64,000 nt of DNA from positions 56,371 to 120,370 of the forward strand of contig CAJULX010000001.1 in assembly GCA_910587245.1 (NCBI GenBank), in the 5' to 3' direction. This document shows, piece after piece, positions 16,873 through 25,672 of the stretch (position 1 is the stretch's first letter; each line of letters begins with the position of its first letter). The notes below the pieces were generated by a model. It was not told the origin of the DNA. It made no database searches and saw nothing but the letters and a program-made list of their open reading frames with translations. The translations under genes were made by a program, and so were the position numbers. Source of the DNA: Candidatus Gastranaerophilales bacterium (GTDB lineage: Bacteria > Cyanobacteriota > Vampirovibrionia > Gastranaerophilales > Gastranaerophilaceae).

Positions 16873-19164
16873 TTGTCAATTTTAGGGTTTGACGGGCGCA
16901 CGCGAAAAATTGCAGGAATGTATACCGCAATCAAGATTGTAACGGTTCTGCTTGTTTTTCTTGCCATATTTTTTGTAAAGGATATTCTTGTAAAAGAGAA
17001 ACTTTCCGCGGAAAAATTTTTGGAACAGAGTGTGCTGCAAACCGCTTCTAATTTAAGAGGAAGAATATCGGCCTCAATCAGTGAATTAAATTTATTGTCG
17101 GCAGGTATGTCTTCAAAGGTTAATTTTTCAGATGAAAGTTCGGTTGCAGGTTTTTTGGCTTCTCATATATCCGATTACAGCTATCACAGGCTTATTTTTG
17201 CATATCCTGACGGGCACACGGTAAGATATCAAAAAGATATCGGAAGATTAAGCTCTATAGATTGGTCTAACGATAAAAGATTTGTGGAAGCTATTTTGGG
17301 AGATGTAGTTTTTGCGGATACAAAAAAGACGCTTGAAGCGGGAGAAAGTTATGTAAATGAATACGGGGTGCCCGTTCATGATAAAAACGGAAAGATTTTA
17401 GGGGTGCTCGGTGCTCAGGTTTACGCTGATACTTATTTGAAGATTTTAAGCTTTAATAACTATAATAAGCAGGGTTTTTCATACATTCTGGACAGGAACG
17501 GGAATTTTCTTGTAAAACCCAACAGGGACAGAAGCAAGGATGAAAACTTTTTTAACAGAGATATAAAATATATAGGCAAAACCAAGGAAGAAATTCTGGG
17601 TTTATTTGCGGAAGAAAATTACGGAACCTTTATTTTTAAACAAAACGGGCAAAGATATGCCGCTTGTTTTGCAATTATTGATAATGCAAACCGCTATGTA
17701 ATGACGGTTGTGCCTTTAAGCGTTTTAATGCTTCATATTAACAAACTTTTGTCAGGACTTATTTTAATTGTTGTAACAATAAGCGTTTTATTACTGTTTC
17801 TTCTTTATTACAACAATAAGCTTTTGGGCAGGCATGAAAAAATTGTTTACGATATGGCGTTTGTGGATAAAATAACCGGCGGAAGGAATAAAAACAGTTT
17901 TACGCTTAAAGCCAGAGAAATTTTGGATAAAAATTCGGATAAAAAATATGCAATGATTTGTGTTGAAATTAAGAAAATCAGAGCTCTAAACGAACTTTAC
18001 GGTATTGAAAACACAAATAAAATTTTAATGGATTTTTATAATTTAATTGAAGGTAATCTTAAAGAAGGCAGTATCTGCGCAAGGGATCATGCCGCAACGT
18101 ATGTAATTTTATATCAGTACGATAGAGAAGATTTTATTGCAAAATATTTTGTGGATAAAATTCTTGATGAAGTTGAAATTTATAATAGAGATTCAATGCG
18201 TTTAACTTCAAGAACATCCGGAGCGGAATTAAGCTCTAAGCTTTCTCTTGTTTTCGGTATTTATTTGATTGATGAAAAAACGGAATCCGTTGATGAGATG
18301 TATGAAAGGGCAAATACCGCAAAAAGAACAATAGGCGAAAATGTATATAATGTTTGCAAATTTTATGATGAAGCTTTAAGAGAGAAGATATTGCAGGAAA
18401 AAACCATTGAGGATGAAATGGTGTATGCCCTTGCGGACAGACAATTTACAATGTATCTTCAGCCGAAATTCAGTCTTCAAACAGGCGAGCTTGCAGGAGC
18501 AGAAGCTTTGGTAAGATGGATTCATCCCGTTAAAGGGTTGATTCCTCCCATGCATTTTATTCCGCTCTTTGAAAGAAACGGGTTTGTTAAAGAAGTGGAT
18601 AAATATATTTGGAAGCTGGCATGTAAATTTTTAGCAGAAAGAAAAAAAGCGGGTGATAAGCTTTTTCCTATTTCAGTTAATGTTTCCAGAATACATATGG
18701 AAGACAATGCTTTTATTGATGAATTAATTCTGCTTACCAGAAAATATGATATTGATGCAAAATATTTGGAGCTTGAATTAACGGAAAGTGCCTGCTTTAA
18801 TAATGAAAAATACTTTAAAAAAGCGGTTAAAACATTAAAAGAACTTGGTTTTGTTGTTACCATGGATGATTTTGGAACAGGCTTTTCTTCATTGAATATG
18901 CTCAGAAACCTTCCTATTGATGTATTAAAACTTGACAGAGGTTTTATTAAAGATACAATTCAGGATTCTAAAGGCCAGATTGTAACAAAAAGCATAATTG
19001 ATATGGCAAATAAATTAAATATGATGACCGTAGCTGAAGGAATAGAAACCGAGGAGCAGGCTGAATTTTTAAAAAGTATAGGCTGTAAAATAGCACAGGG
19101 CTTTTTATACGGTAAACCGACAGATTCAAAAGAATTTATGAATATATTTGCTAAAACAAAATAA
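16873..19164 (+). CDS. Membrane c-di-GMP phosphodiesterase: Cache sensor, degenerate GGDEF, EAL
   Basis: 763 residues starting at TTG, supported by AAGGAG about 8 nt upstream. Two membrane helices (about 17-37 and 290-312) bracket a periplasmic Cache-type sensor. A GGDEF-like domain (about 330-480) follows, but the GGDEF signature site reads as RDHAATYVILY, so cyclase activity is not expected. The C-terminal EAL domain (about 510-755) is intact: AEALVRWIHP, ELTESACF, MDDFGTGFSSL, LKLDRGFI and AEGIETEEQ. The protein should therefore hydrolyse c-di-GMP in response to an extracytoplasmic signal, possibly with the degenerate GGDEF as a GTP-binding regulator. It appears monocistronic. Confidence 0.92.
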   Translation: MSILGFDGRTRKIAGMYTAIKIVTVLLVFLAIFFVKDILVKEKLSAEKFLEQSVLQTASNLRGRISASISELNLLSAGMSSKVNFSDESSVAGFLASHISDYSYHRLIFAYPDGHTVRYQKDIGRLSSIDWSNDKRFVEAILGDVVFADTKKTLEAGESYVNEYGVPVHDKNGKILGVLGAQVYADTYLKILSFNNYNKQGFSYILDRNGNFLVKPNRDRSKDENFFNRDIKYIGKTKEEILGLFAEENYGTFIFKQNGQRYAACFAIIDNANRYVMTVVPLSVLMLHINKLLSGLILIVVTISVLLLFLLYYNNKLLGRHEKIVYDMAFVDKITGGRNKNSFTLKAREILDKNSDKKYAMICVEIKKIRALNELYGIENTNKILMDFYNLIEGNLKEGSICARDHAATYVILYQYDREDFIAKYFVDKILDEVEIYNRDSMRLTSRTSGAELSSKLSLVFGIYLIDEKTESVDEMYERANTAKRTIGENVYNVCKFYDEALREKILQEKTIEDEMVYALADRQFTMYLQPKFSLQTGELAGAEALVRWIHPVKGLIPPMHFIPLFERNGFVKEVDKYIWKLACKFLAERKKAGDKLFPISVNVSRIHMEDNAFIDELILLTRKYDIDAKYLELELTESACFNNEKYFKKAVKTLKELGFVVTMDDFGTGFSSLNMLRNLPIDVLKLDRGFIKDTIQDSKGQIVTKSIIDMANKLNMMTVAEGIETEEQAEFLKSIGCKIAQGFLYGKPTDSKEFMNIFAKTK

Positions 19165-19269
19165 TTTATTTTTAAATATGTATTAAAATTTGAATGTTTA
19201 TTTGACATGCTTTACTGTTTTTTATAGCATATCCGGTAAGAACTGTTTGGTTTATTTGAAAGGTATGGT

Positions 19270-19485
19270 ATGAAAAGATTTATATCTTGTTTTATGGTTT
19301 TAATGTTGTTTTGTATTGTATCGGTGCCTGCATTTGCCGAAACCGTTGCATTTAATACAAAAACTTTTAAATTTCATAAACTGTATTGCAGATGGGCAGC
19401 CCAATGCACGGTTAACTGCATTCATATAGAAAAGAAAGAAGCGGTCAAGCGCGGCGGTGTGCCTTGTAAAGTCTGCGGAGGATAA
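19270..19485 (+). CDS. Small secreted protein with paired cysteines
   Basis: 71 residues with a clear Sec signal peptide (basic start, hydrophobic core, cleavage near VPAFA-E at residue 23). The mature part of about 48 residues contains FHKLYCRWAAQC, a second Cys in VNCIHIEKKEA, and ends GGVPCKVCGG. The FHxxxC...A...GxxPCKxC layout resembles the Ada-type metal-binding motif found in several short exported proteins, so zinc binding is plausible. It stands alone between the EAL gene and a tRNA; AAAGG lies about 7 nt before the ATG. Confidence 0.7.
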   Translation: MKRFISCFMVLMLFCIVSVPAFAETVAFNTKTFKFHKLYCRWAAQCTVNCIHIEKKEAVKRGGVPCKVCGG

Positions 19486-19623
19486 ATTATTAAGACAGCC
19501 ATAAGTATGCAGAATAATTGATTGAGAATTGATTTCCAAACAATGTCTTATGGTTTGCAGTCTTCTTAAAAAACCATGGAATAGAAATTCCCTTGCCTTT
19601 GTATTACCGTCCATATGTTAGCA

Positions 19624-19660
19624 TAAAAAAGAGAGTTTCGGTTATTTTGAAACTCTCTTA
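19624..19660 (-). terminator. Intrinsic terminator of the tRNA-fMet gene
   Basis: On the minus strand, a few bases after the encoded CCA, an 11-bp stem (AAGAGAGTTTC with its complement) closes a short AT-rich loop and is followed by six T. Confidence 0.85.
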
Positions 19661-19667
19661 TATCAAT

Positions 19668-19751
<84 letters not shown>

Positions 19752-20095
19752 GTTTTAAACCGAAGGAAACTCCCTCAATATCATTATTATTAAACGCTGA
19801 AAATAAAATTTCAAGTGTTAAAATTTTCAAAGATTTTTAGTTTACCCCTACAATTAATTGTAGGGGAAATTGTAAGGGTGGGCGGGAAAATAATTTTAAA
19901 ATTATGGCGGGGTAAAAAGTTTTAGTATTTGTTTTTGATGATGTAACTAGTATGGCAGTGCTTTAATTTATTTAGGCGGGGAATTATACCAAACTTGCAA
20001 TAAGCAAGAGCGGCGTTTATGTTTAATTCTGCACCAAAAATATCTATAATCCGGCGGCAGCGAGAAAGATATTTAGTAAACAATATTAATTAAAT

Positions 20096-20134
20096 ATTCT
20101 ATAAATGCCAATAACACTTATTATACCAAGCAAG
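20096..20134. repeat. 39-nt direct repeat, left copy
   Basis: Identical to 29332-29370 over 39 nt, with weaker similarity continuing into the att-like sequence on its right. Both copies lie just left of an att site in the same orientation, as expected for integrase arm-type sequences or for the right ends of two related elements. Confidence 0.85.
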
Positions 20135-20156
20135 AAACCTAATTTAAAAATAAGCC

Positions 20157-20176
20157 TTATGAGCCAACGAGCTACC
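20157..20176. repeat. Decayed third att-like site
   Basis: About 20 nt beginning TTATGAGCC match the att core with one deletion and one substitution, after which similarity stops. Its position right after the 39-nt repeat parallels the attR arrangement. Confidence 0.65.
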
Positions 20177-20221
20177 TAATTATTAAATATTCAACAATTA
20201 CCGTAAACTATTTACTGATGA

Positions 20222-20236
20222 TATAATTATTTTATG
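20222..20236 (+). promoter_or_regulatory. -10 box abutting the NACHT gene start (leaderless geometry)
   Basis: TATAAT at 20222-20227 is separated by 6 nt from the ATG at 20234, and no Shine-Dalgarno is present. Transcription would begin at or within a base of the start codon. A weak TTACCG at 20198-20203 could be the -35. Confidence 0.5.
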
Positions 20237-23200
20237 CTTGTTGAACGCTACCTTTCAAATAAAGAACATATAGGCATAGATGACAACGGTTTTCTTATTG
20301 GCGATATTTCTCGTCAGGTAGATAATGCTACAGGTATAATTGATTATGTGTATTCACTGGAAGACTATAGTCGAATTTCTGATATTATAAAAAATCCGTT
20401 CACAATCATAGCTGGAAATGGTGGTCTTGGTAAATCGGTATTATTAGACCAAATATCTTCTTATATGGAAGAAAATAAACATGTTTATCGTAGAATTGAC
20501 TTGCGTTCCTTGGTGAAAGAAGATGATTTATTTGTCAATATTAATAATTTTCTTACCAATATGACCACATCTGATGAAGAAATTTATATTTTACTTGATG
20601 CTGTAGATGAAGCAATTGACCACGGCATAAGAAACCCCATAGAACTAATTGCTCAAGATGTTAGACGCACTCTTGAAATACATTCAAAATGCAGGTTTAT
20701 CATTACAACAAGAAGCCAGGTTAATAATATAGACTCTTTATCAGATAAACTCTTGAAAATTTACGATATTGAACAAGATAGTAATAGATACATATATCAA
20801 CTTTGCCCTTTTACTTTAGATGATGTTAAATCCATAGCTAATGCTAATGAAATAACTGATATTGAAAGTTTTTTGCATAATATCCAAAAATTTTCCTTAG
20901 GTGGTTTTTTATCTACACCGATAACTTGTAAAACTGTAATAAACTTATACAAAGATAATAAAATAAATGACAATACTAATCATTATGATATTTATTTAGA
21001 GCTGACGTCCGATTTATGCAAAGAAAGTTCTAAATATAGAACTTCACAGGCTGCTGACGGCATAGGGAAATTTCGTGCATTTCCTATGGATGAGTTATTA
21101 TTTGTGGCTGCTAAACTGGCAATAGAATTAAAGGTAAACAATAAGACTTTTTTAGTTACAGACGAAAAAGATAAAGAACAATGCGTTTTTGTTAAAGATT
21201 TTTATAATCTATCAATTAAAACCAAGTTCCATAAGCATTTGAAGTTTACAGAGGAAAATATTAATGCCGTTTTAAATTCAAAATTGTTTTATAAAACAGA
21301 GAACAAGTATGTGTTTTGCCAAAAGACATACTTTGATTTTTTATGTGCATATTATCTTGTTAATGTTGGTATAAATATTAAAGAATTTACAGACTTATTT
21401 ATTTTTGAAAACAAGCTCCATCCTAATTATTATGAAACAGCCTCTCTTTTGGCAATGCGTGATAAAAAGTTTTTAGATTATTTTTTGAAGAAAAATTTTG
21501 AAGCACTGATTTTTTCAAGTATTGTTTTTAATGATTCGGAAGTTAATAAACAACTATTAAGAAAATTGATAGGTATTGTTAAAAACAATGAATATAATTA
21601 TAGAAAAATTAATATATATGCGACTTATAAAAAGTTAAGTTTTATTGAAGCTAAAGAAATTATATTAAAAGCTTTTAAATCGAAAAATGAGGATATTTTA
21701 ACGCTGGCGGTAGAATATATTCATATTAATAAATTAAATGGTTTTAATAAGCAATTAAAGCAGATAATATTTAAAAACAAATGTTCAAGTAGACTAAAAA
21801 TGTATGCTGTCATAACTGCAAAAGAAAATTTGGCATACAAAGATGTTATAGAGTATATGTCTAGAAAGTTTGATTCGTTGCAACAATTTTTTGAACAAGA
21901 TAAAGAAAATAATTTGAGAGCAGTTGTTCTAGAAGTACTTTATCCAGCATATATTGACGACAAGACTTTACTATCTCATATAGTTCCACAAGATACAGGA
22001 TATTATGGCCAGTATAGCAAATATATTTGTAAGGAATTTTTGAACCCTAAATACATAAATAAAGATAACGTTTTACTATTTACTAAATGGGTATTGCGCA
22101 ATAATATGCGTGGCGTAACAAGGGAAGGACGTTATAATAGTTCTGAATATTATTTTCCTGATAACATTATAAGATTTTTTGCTAAAGTTGCCGATTTTTC
22201 AAATAATAAAGAGGTTCTTGATGAAGTAATAAAATATCAAGCCGAGGTATATGCAAAAACTTGCACATGTCACTTTAAGGTTTTATTTGAAAAGATAACA
22301 ATGGATAATTGTCTTCGGCTTTATGCTCTTAAAAAATATATTGAAGCAACAAATAATGATATTTATTTATCATTTGTGGATGAATATTTACTTATTTCTA
22401 ACGACTTGGGTTATTTAATGGCCTTGTACCATAAAGAAACCAACGCAAGCATGAAATCAAAATATAAAACAGTAATTAATCGCTGTTATTATAGTTATTT
22501 GCACAACAATAATACAAAGGATATTCAGTATGTTTACAACATTTTAAAAGCATATCCTGAATTGAAAAAAGAATTTAGCAATTACAGTTTAACAAAATGT
22601 TTTATAAGCCCCATAACCGGAGAACCTGTTGGAAAATACGCAAGAGGAGCTAAAAATTATTATTTAGAAGATTTAAAAAGGCAAGAGAAACATAAAAGAA
22701 AAGAGAAAGAGAGGCTAAAAAAACAACAATTTTATAATGATGTGCTAACGAGAATTAAAAATAATATTGATAACTATAATAAAACCAAAAATTCTGGACA
22801 CATATTAAACATTTTTGCTTATCTGATGCACAAACATGATGATACAACTCTGTACTATGGAGGTACTTTGAATTTTGCATCGATGCGCAACTGGAATAAA
22901 CTGGATGAATGCGTAAAAACACAAATTATTGATGTTTGTATAGACTACTTAAAAGAAAATAAGGCATTTAGTATTGATAAAGACTTAAAGGTATATATTG
23001 AAAAAGGTTCTCAGTTAGTAATATGGAATTGCATAGGTGCTTTGATATTTTTAAAGCAGCAAGGAAGAATGGATGAGTACCATGCTTTACTAAAAAAACA
23101 CAAAATGGCAATATTCTATTTTATAAATTCCATCGAAAGTAACAATGAAATATTACAAGAACTAAGTTTGGATTTATATAAAATTAAAACAGAATTTATA

Positions 23201-24004
23201 AAGACCCAAATTGAAAAACTTATTGGCTTGGATTTATATCACATTTCGCACTACACAAATATTTTTGATAAGCTAATTTTATTAAAAGATGAGTTTTTTG
23301 ATTATTTGTGTTTCTTGTACAAACAAAATAAGGATAATTTGCCTGAAAATGCAAAAATTTCAATAATAAGTTATTTGGTATCTCAAAATAATACTTTTGG
23401 CATTAATGTTTGTACGGAACAAATTAATAAGAATATAAGCAATGTCAACTTTTTGGGTGATGAAGTTTTAATGTCCTTTTTAAAAAATTTATTAAAACAT
23501 TTTCAGCCCGAATATTGGCATATTATAAAGAAGGTTTTTTATAAAAACAAAAATGGTGTAGATATATTTAAAAGAGTAGCAAGTTATTTTGACTATCATC
23601 AAGGCTCTTGTATAAATTATCAACAAGTATCCAACCATGATTTGGTGGAATTTTACATTTGGATACGGCGCTACATACCTAAAAGAGAGTTTGAGTCTGG
23701 CTGCCACGATTATAGATATGAAGAACATATAGAGAATAAAATTTATAATTTTTGGCTCAATGCTGGGAATTGCAAATGCATAAAAGCTATTAGAAAAACA
23801 ATGCCTAATAAAAAGATATATAGAAGTAATTATAATATGGCGTTTAATCAATATTTACTAAACAAACAAATAAATATGCAAAAACTTAGAAAACTTGAAA
23901 ATAAAATGGATAAAAAGATATTTTCCTTGTTTAATATTGATAAAAGCATAACAATTGGAAATATTATTGATTCCTTTGTGGAAAATATAGGTCATAAAAA
24001 TTAA
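20234..24004 (+). CDS. NACHT-type STAND ATPase, candidate antiphage sensor
   Basis: A 1256-residue protein. The P-loop module shows Walker A GNGGLGKS (residues 61-68), Walker B IYILLDAVDE (117-126, with the NACHT-style D-x-x-D-E) and the FIITTRS sensor strand (155-161). It begins almost directly with the ATPase, so there is no N-terminal effector domain. The remaining 1000 residues are helical and repeat-like, fitting a ligand-sensing superhelix; a Lys/Arg-rich segment lies near 820-840. Bacterial NACHT and Avs proteins detect phage proteins and trigger host shutdown; I infer a similar role from domain and island location. The gene is followed 12 bp later by a small membrane protein that may be its effector or anchor. 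Confidence 0.85.
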   Translation: MLVERYLSNKEHIGIDDNGFLIGDISRQVDNATGIIDYVYSLEDYSRISDIIKNPFTIIAGNGGLGKSVLLDQISSYMEENKHVYRRIDLRSLVKEDDLFVNINNFLTNMTTSDEEIYILLDAVDEAIDHGIRNPIELIAQDVRRTLEIHSKCRFIITTRSQVNNIDSLSDKLLKIYDIEQDSNRYIYQLCPFTLDDVKSIANANEITDIESFLHNIQKFSLGGFLSTPITCKTVINLYKDNKINDNTNHYDIYLELTSDLCKESSKYRTSQAADGIGKFRAFPMDELLFVAAKLAIELKVNNKTFLVTDEKDKEQCVFVKDFYNLSIKTKFHKHLKFTEENINAVLNSKLFYKTENKYVFCQKTYFDFLCAYYLVNVGINIKEFTDLFIFENKLHPNYYETASLLAMRDKKFLDYFLKKNFEALIFSSIVFNDSEVNKQLLRKLIGIVKNNEYNYRKINIYATYKKLSFIEAKEIILKAFKSKNEDILTLAVEYIHINKLNGFNKQLKQIIFKNKCSSRLKMYAVITAKENLAYKDVIEYMSRKFDSLQQFFEQDKENNLRAVVLEVLYPAYIDDKTLLSHIVPQDTGYYGQYSKYICKEFLNPKYINKDNVLLFTKWVLRNNMRGVTREGRYNSSEYYFPDNIIRFFAKVADFSNNKEVLDEVIKYQAEVYAKTCTCHFKVLFEKITMDNCLRLYALKKYIEATNNDIYLSFVDEYLLISNDLGYLMALYHKETNASMKSKYKTVINRCYYSYLHNNNTKDIQYVYNILKAYPELKKEFSNYSLTKCFISPITGEPVGKYARGAKNYYLEDLKRQEKHKRKEKERLKKQQFYNDVLTRIKNNIDNYNKTKNSGHILNIFAYLMHKHDDTTLYYGGTLNFASMRNWNKLDECVKTQIIDVCIDYLKENKAFSIDKDLKVYIEKGSQLVIWNCIGALIFLKQQGRMDEYHALLKKHKMAIFYFINSIESNNEILQELSLDLYKIKTEFIKTQIEKLIGLDLYHISHYTNIFDKLILLKDEFFDYLCFLYKQNKDNLPENAKISIISYLVSQNNTFGINVCTEQINKNISNVNFLGDEVLMSFLKNLLKHFQPEYWHIIKKVFYKNKNGVDIFKRVASYFDYHQGSCINYQQVSNHDLVEFYIWIRRYIPKREFESGCHDYRYEEHIENKIYNFWLNAGNCKCIKAIRKTMPNKKIYRSNYNMAFNQYLLNKQINMQKLRKLENKMDKKIFSLFNIDKSITIGNIIDSFVENIGHKN

Positions 24005-24016
24005 AAGGAGAGTTTG

Positions 24017-24226
24017 ATGTTTGATAAAAATGAAAGCATAAATATTGATAAAATAAATAGCTCAAATGTAAAACAAATTGGGCATAGTTATAATAAAGCC
24101 AATTGGTTCAAGATTTCAGTTGTTGTTTTATTGTTTATGATCGCATTATTTTTGCTTTATGTGGCGGGTGTAATAAATGAGAAAACCGTACAAGAGATTA
24201 TCATGAAATTGATATCAAAAATATAA
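24017..24226 (+). CDS. Small single-pass membrane protein, partner of the NACHT ATPase
   Basis: 69 residues starting at ATG 24017, preceded by AAGGAG with about 6 nt spacing. A polar Asn/Ser/Ile-rich N-terminus of about 30 residues (INIDKINSSNVKQIG) precedes one strong membrane helix (ISVVVLLFMIALFLLYVAGV) and a short amphipathic tail. It is clearly co-transcribed with the ATPase (12-bp gap). I know no named family. A one-helix protein linked to a STAND sensor could be a membrane-disrupting effector released on activation, or a tether; both are inference. Confidence 0.7.
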   Translation: MFDKNESINIDKINSSNVKQIGHSYNKANWFKISVVVLLFMIALFLLYVAGVINEKTVQEIIMKLISKI

Positions 24227-24447
24227 AGATTATTTGTGTGTTTGTTAAACCGCCCCCATAGCCCCTTTTATGGTTTAAAATTGGTTTGGTGGGGTGGGAT
24301 ACAAGATTTCGGCTGTAGAATTTTTCTCAGGTGCAAAAACCCTGCCAAGAATTTTTAAAATGAAACTGCTCTCAGGCGAATGATGAAATGTTTTAGGGCG
24401 GCGAGGTATAAATTTACCTCTAAAAAATTAAAGTACAGAGATAAATT
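24227..24447. other. Intergenic region with a small inverted repeat
   Basis: Convergent gap between the membrane protein and the XRE gene. A 6-bp stem (GAGGTA/TACCTC, 24403-24420) followed by an A/T run may end transcription; nothing else is recognisable. Confidence 0.4.
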
Positions 24448-24771
24448 TTACAGCAGTGTTTTTAAAATATTGTCTATTGTTGCAAGCTTTGTCCTGTCGC
24501 TCTTGATTGTTTCTAAATTCTTTAGAATGTTTTGATATAATTCTTCATCGGTTTTATTTCCACCAAAAGAAAATAATTCATCAGGTTCTAAATTTAACCC
24601 CTCCAAAATTTTTTCTAGTGTTTCGGCGGTCAAAAATCCATTGCCCGTTTCAATAATACTTAGAGCATTTGTTGATACACCAAGCATTTCGGCAAATTGT
24701 ATTTGCGAAAACCCTTTTTCTTTGCGTATTTGACTGATTTTTGTTCCTAATAGCTTTTTAATATCTGCCAT
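24448..24771 (-). CDS. XRE-family transcriptional regulator
   Basis: 107 residues. The N-terminal helix-turn-helix is classic Cro/C1 type (ISQIRKEKGFSQIQFAEMLGVS followed by NALSIIETG), and the C-terminal 45 residues form a charged helix that probably dimerises. A good ribosome site (AAGGTG, 5 nt before ATG) is present. It is divergent from the DNA glycosylase gene with 92 bp between the starts, so it probably controls its own gene and that neighbour. It could also regulate the NACHT unit or the recombinases of the island; no operator repeat stands out. Confidence 0.88.
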   Translation of the reverse strand: MADIKKLLGTKISQIRKEKGFSQIQFAEMLGVSTNALSIIETGNGFLTAETLEKILEGLNLEPDELFSFGGNKTDEELYQNILKNLETIKSDRTKLATIDNILKTLL

Positions 24772-24828
24772 AATGCACCTTTTTTCATGTTAGATTGTGA
24801 ACTCAACCAAAAGAACAAAATTAAACTG

Positions 24829-24857
24829 TTGACACACCCAGTTTGCTTTGGTATTCT
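24829..24857 (+). promoter_or_regulatory. Near-consensus sigma70 promoter abutting the glycosylase start
   Basis: TTGACA (24829-24834), a 17-nt spacer and TATTCT (24852-24857). The ATG at 24864 is 6 nt after the -10 box, i.e. at the predicted transcription start, so the mRNA would be leaderless. The only purine run, AAGG, is 1 nt before the ATG and too close to act as a Shine-Dalgarno. Confidence 0.7.
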
Positions 24858-24863
24858 CAAGGT

Positions 24864-25616
24864 ATGAAAAAAGATTACAGGGAAATGTTCAATATTCTTG
24901 ATGAATATTTAAAAAACAAAGTTGAAGATATTGACACAACTATTTTAGAAGCAGTTGAAGCAAGAAAAAACGGTAAAATATTTAGTTTTGCTGAGCATTT
25001 AAAAGGTTTGATTTTTTCATTATTAAGTAGCCAGCGCAGTTGGAGTGAAATTCACGCAAATCGTAGTTATATAGAAAAACTATTTTTTAATTTCGACAAA
25101 GAAAAAATTAAAAATACCAATTATATGTATTTTGTACAGGAGTTAAAATCAAGAAAACTTGGTAATAGAGCCATAAATCAGCAAATGAAAAGTTTAAAAC
25201 GCAATATCGAAGTTTTGGAGTTGATTGAAAAAGAATACGGCTCTTTAGATAATTACATTATCAAATTAAAACCCAATGCAACTGCGGCTCTATTTGCTTG
25301 TAAAGAAAGTCCTTATGAATTGAAACAGGTTGGTTTTGCATTGGCACTTGAATATATGAGGAATGTTGGAATTGATACGATTAAGCCTGATGTACACATT
25401 GTAAGAATTTTGCAGCGATTGGGTTTATTGATGAATGATGACAATGTTGAAAAACAGGCAGTAAAAATAATAGAAAGTTTATCAAAAGAGACGGGATATT
25501 CAAATGCTAATATAGATTTTTTGCTCTGGCATTTTTGTTCAGAGGGTTTTGGTAATGTTTGTACTGCAACACCCAAATGCAATGGATGTGTGATTAGAGA
25601 ATATTGCCAAAAGTGA
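24864..25616 (+). CDS. HhH-GPD family DNA glycosylase-like protein with Fe-S cluster
   Basis: 250 residues from the ATG at 24864, chosen over an in-frame TTG at 24843 that lies upstream of the predicted transcription start. The fold is that of endonuclease III-like base-excision enzymes: LIFSLLSSQRSW near residue 45, a helical core, the catalytic Asp in IKPDVHIVRILQRLG near 175, and a C-terminal C-x5-C-x2-C-x5-C cluster site. The lysine that makes bifunctional EndoIII a lyase (GxK in the hairpin) is not seen: the region reads QVGFALALEY. A monofunctional glycosylase or DNA-binding role is therefore more likely. It sits alone on the island, divergent from an XRE regulator. Confidence 0.82.
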   Translation: MKKDYREMFNILDEYLKNKVEDIDTTILEAVEARKNGKIFSFAEHLKGLIFSLLSSQRSWSEIHANRSYIEKLFFNFDKEKIKNTNYMYFVQELKSRKLGNRAINQQMKSLKRNIEVLELIEKEYGSLDNYIIKLKPNATAALFACKESPYELKQVGFALALEYMRNVGIDTIKPDVHIVRILQRLGLLMNDDNVEKQAVKIIESLSKETGYSNANIDFLLWHFCSEGFGNVCTATPKCNGCVIREYCQK

Positions 25617-25672
25617 AGTCTTGCAATCATCTCTCGTTGTGCTACAAATACTACAAAAAGGCGGGTATTGTT

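Larger units (their letters stand above)
19752..20233. other. Noncoding left end of the island (remnant segment)
   Basis: No credible gene. It contains a perfect 22-nt palindrome at 19845-19866 (CCCCTACAATT and its complement), a moderately GC-rich patch, a 39-nt repeat at 20096-20134 shared with the right end of the island, and a decayed att-like site at 20157-20176. The layout suggests the leftover ends of an earlier related insertion. Confidence 0.65.
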
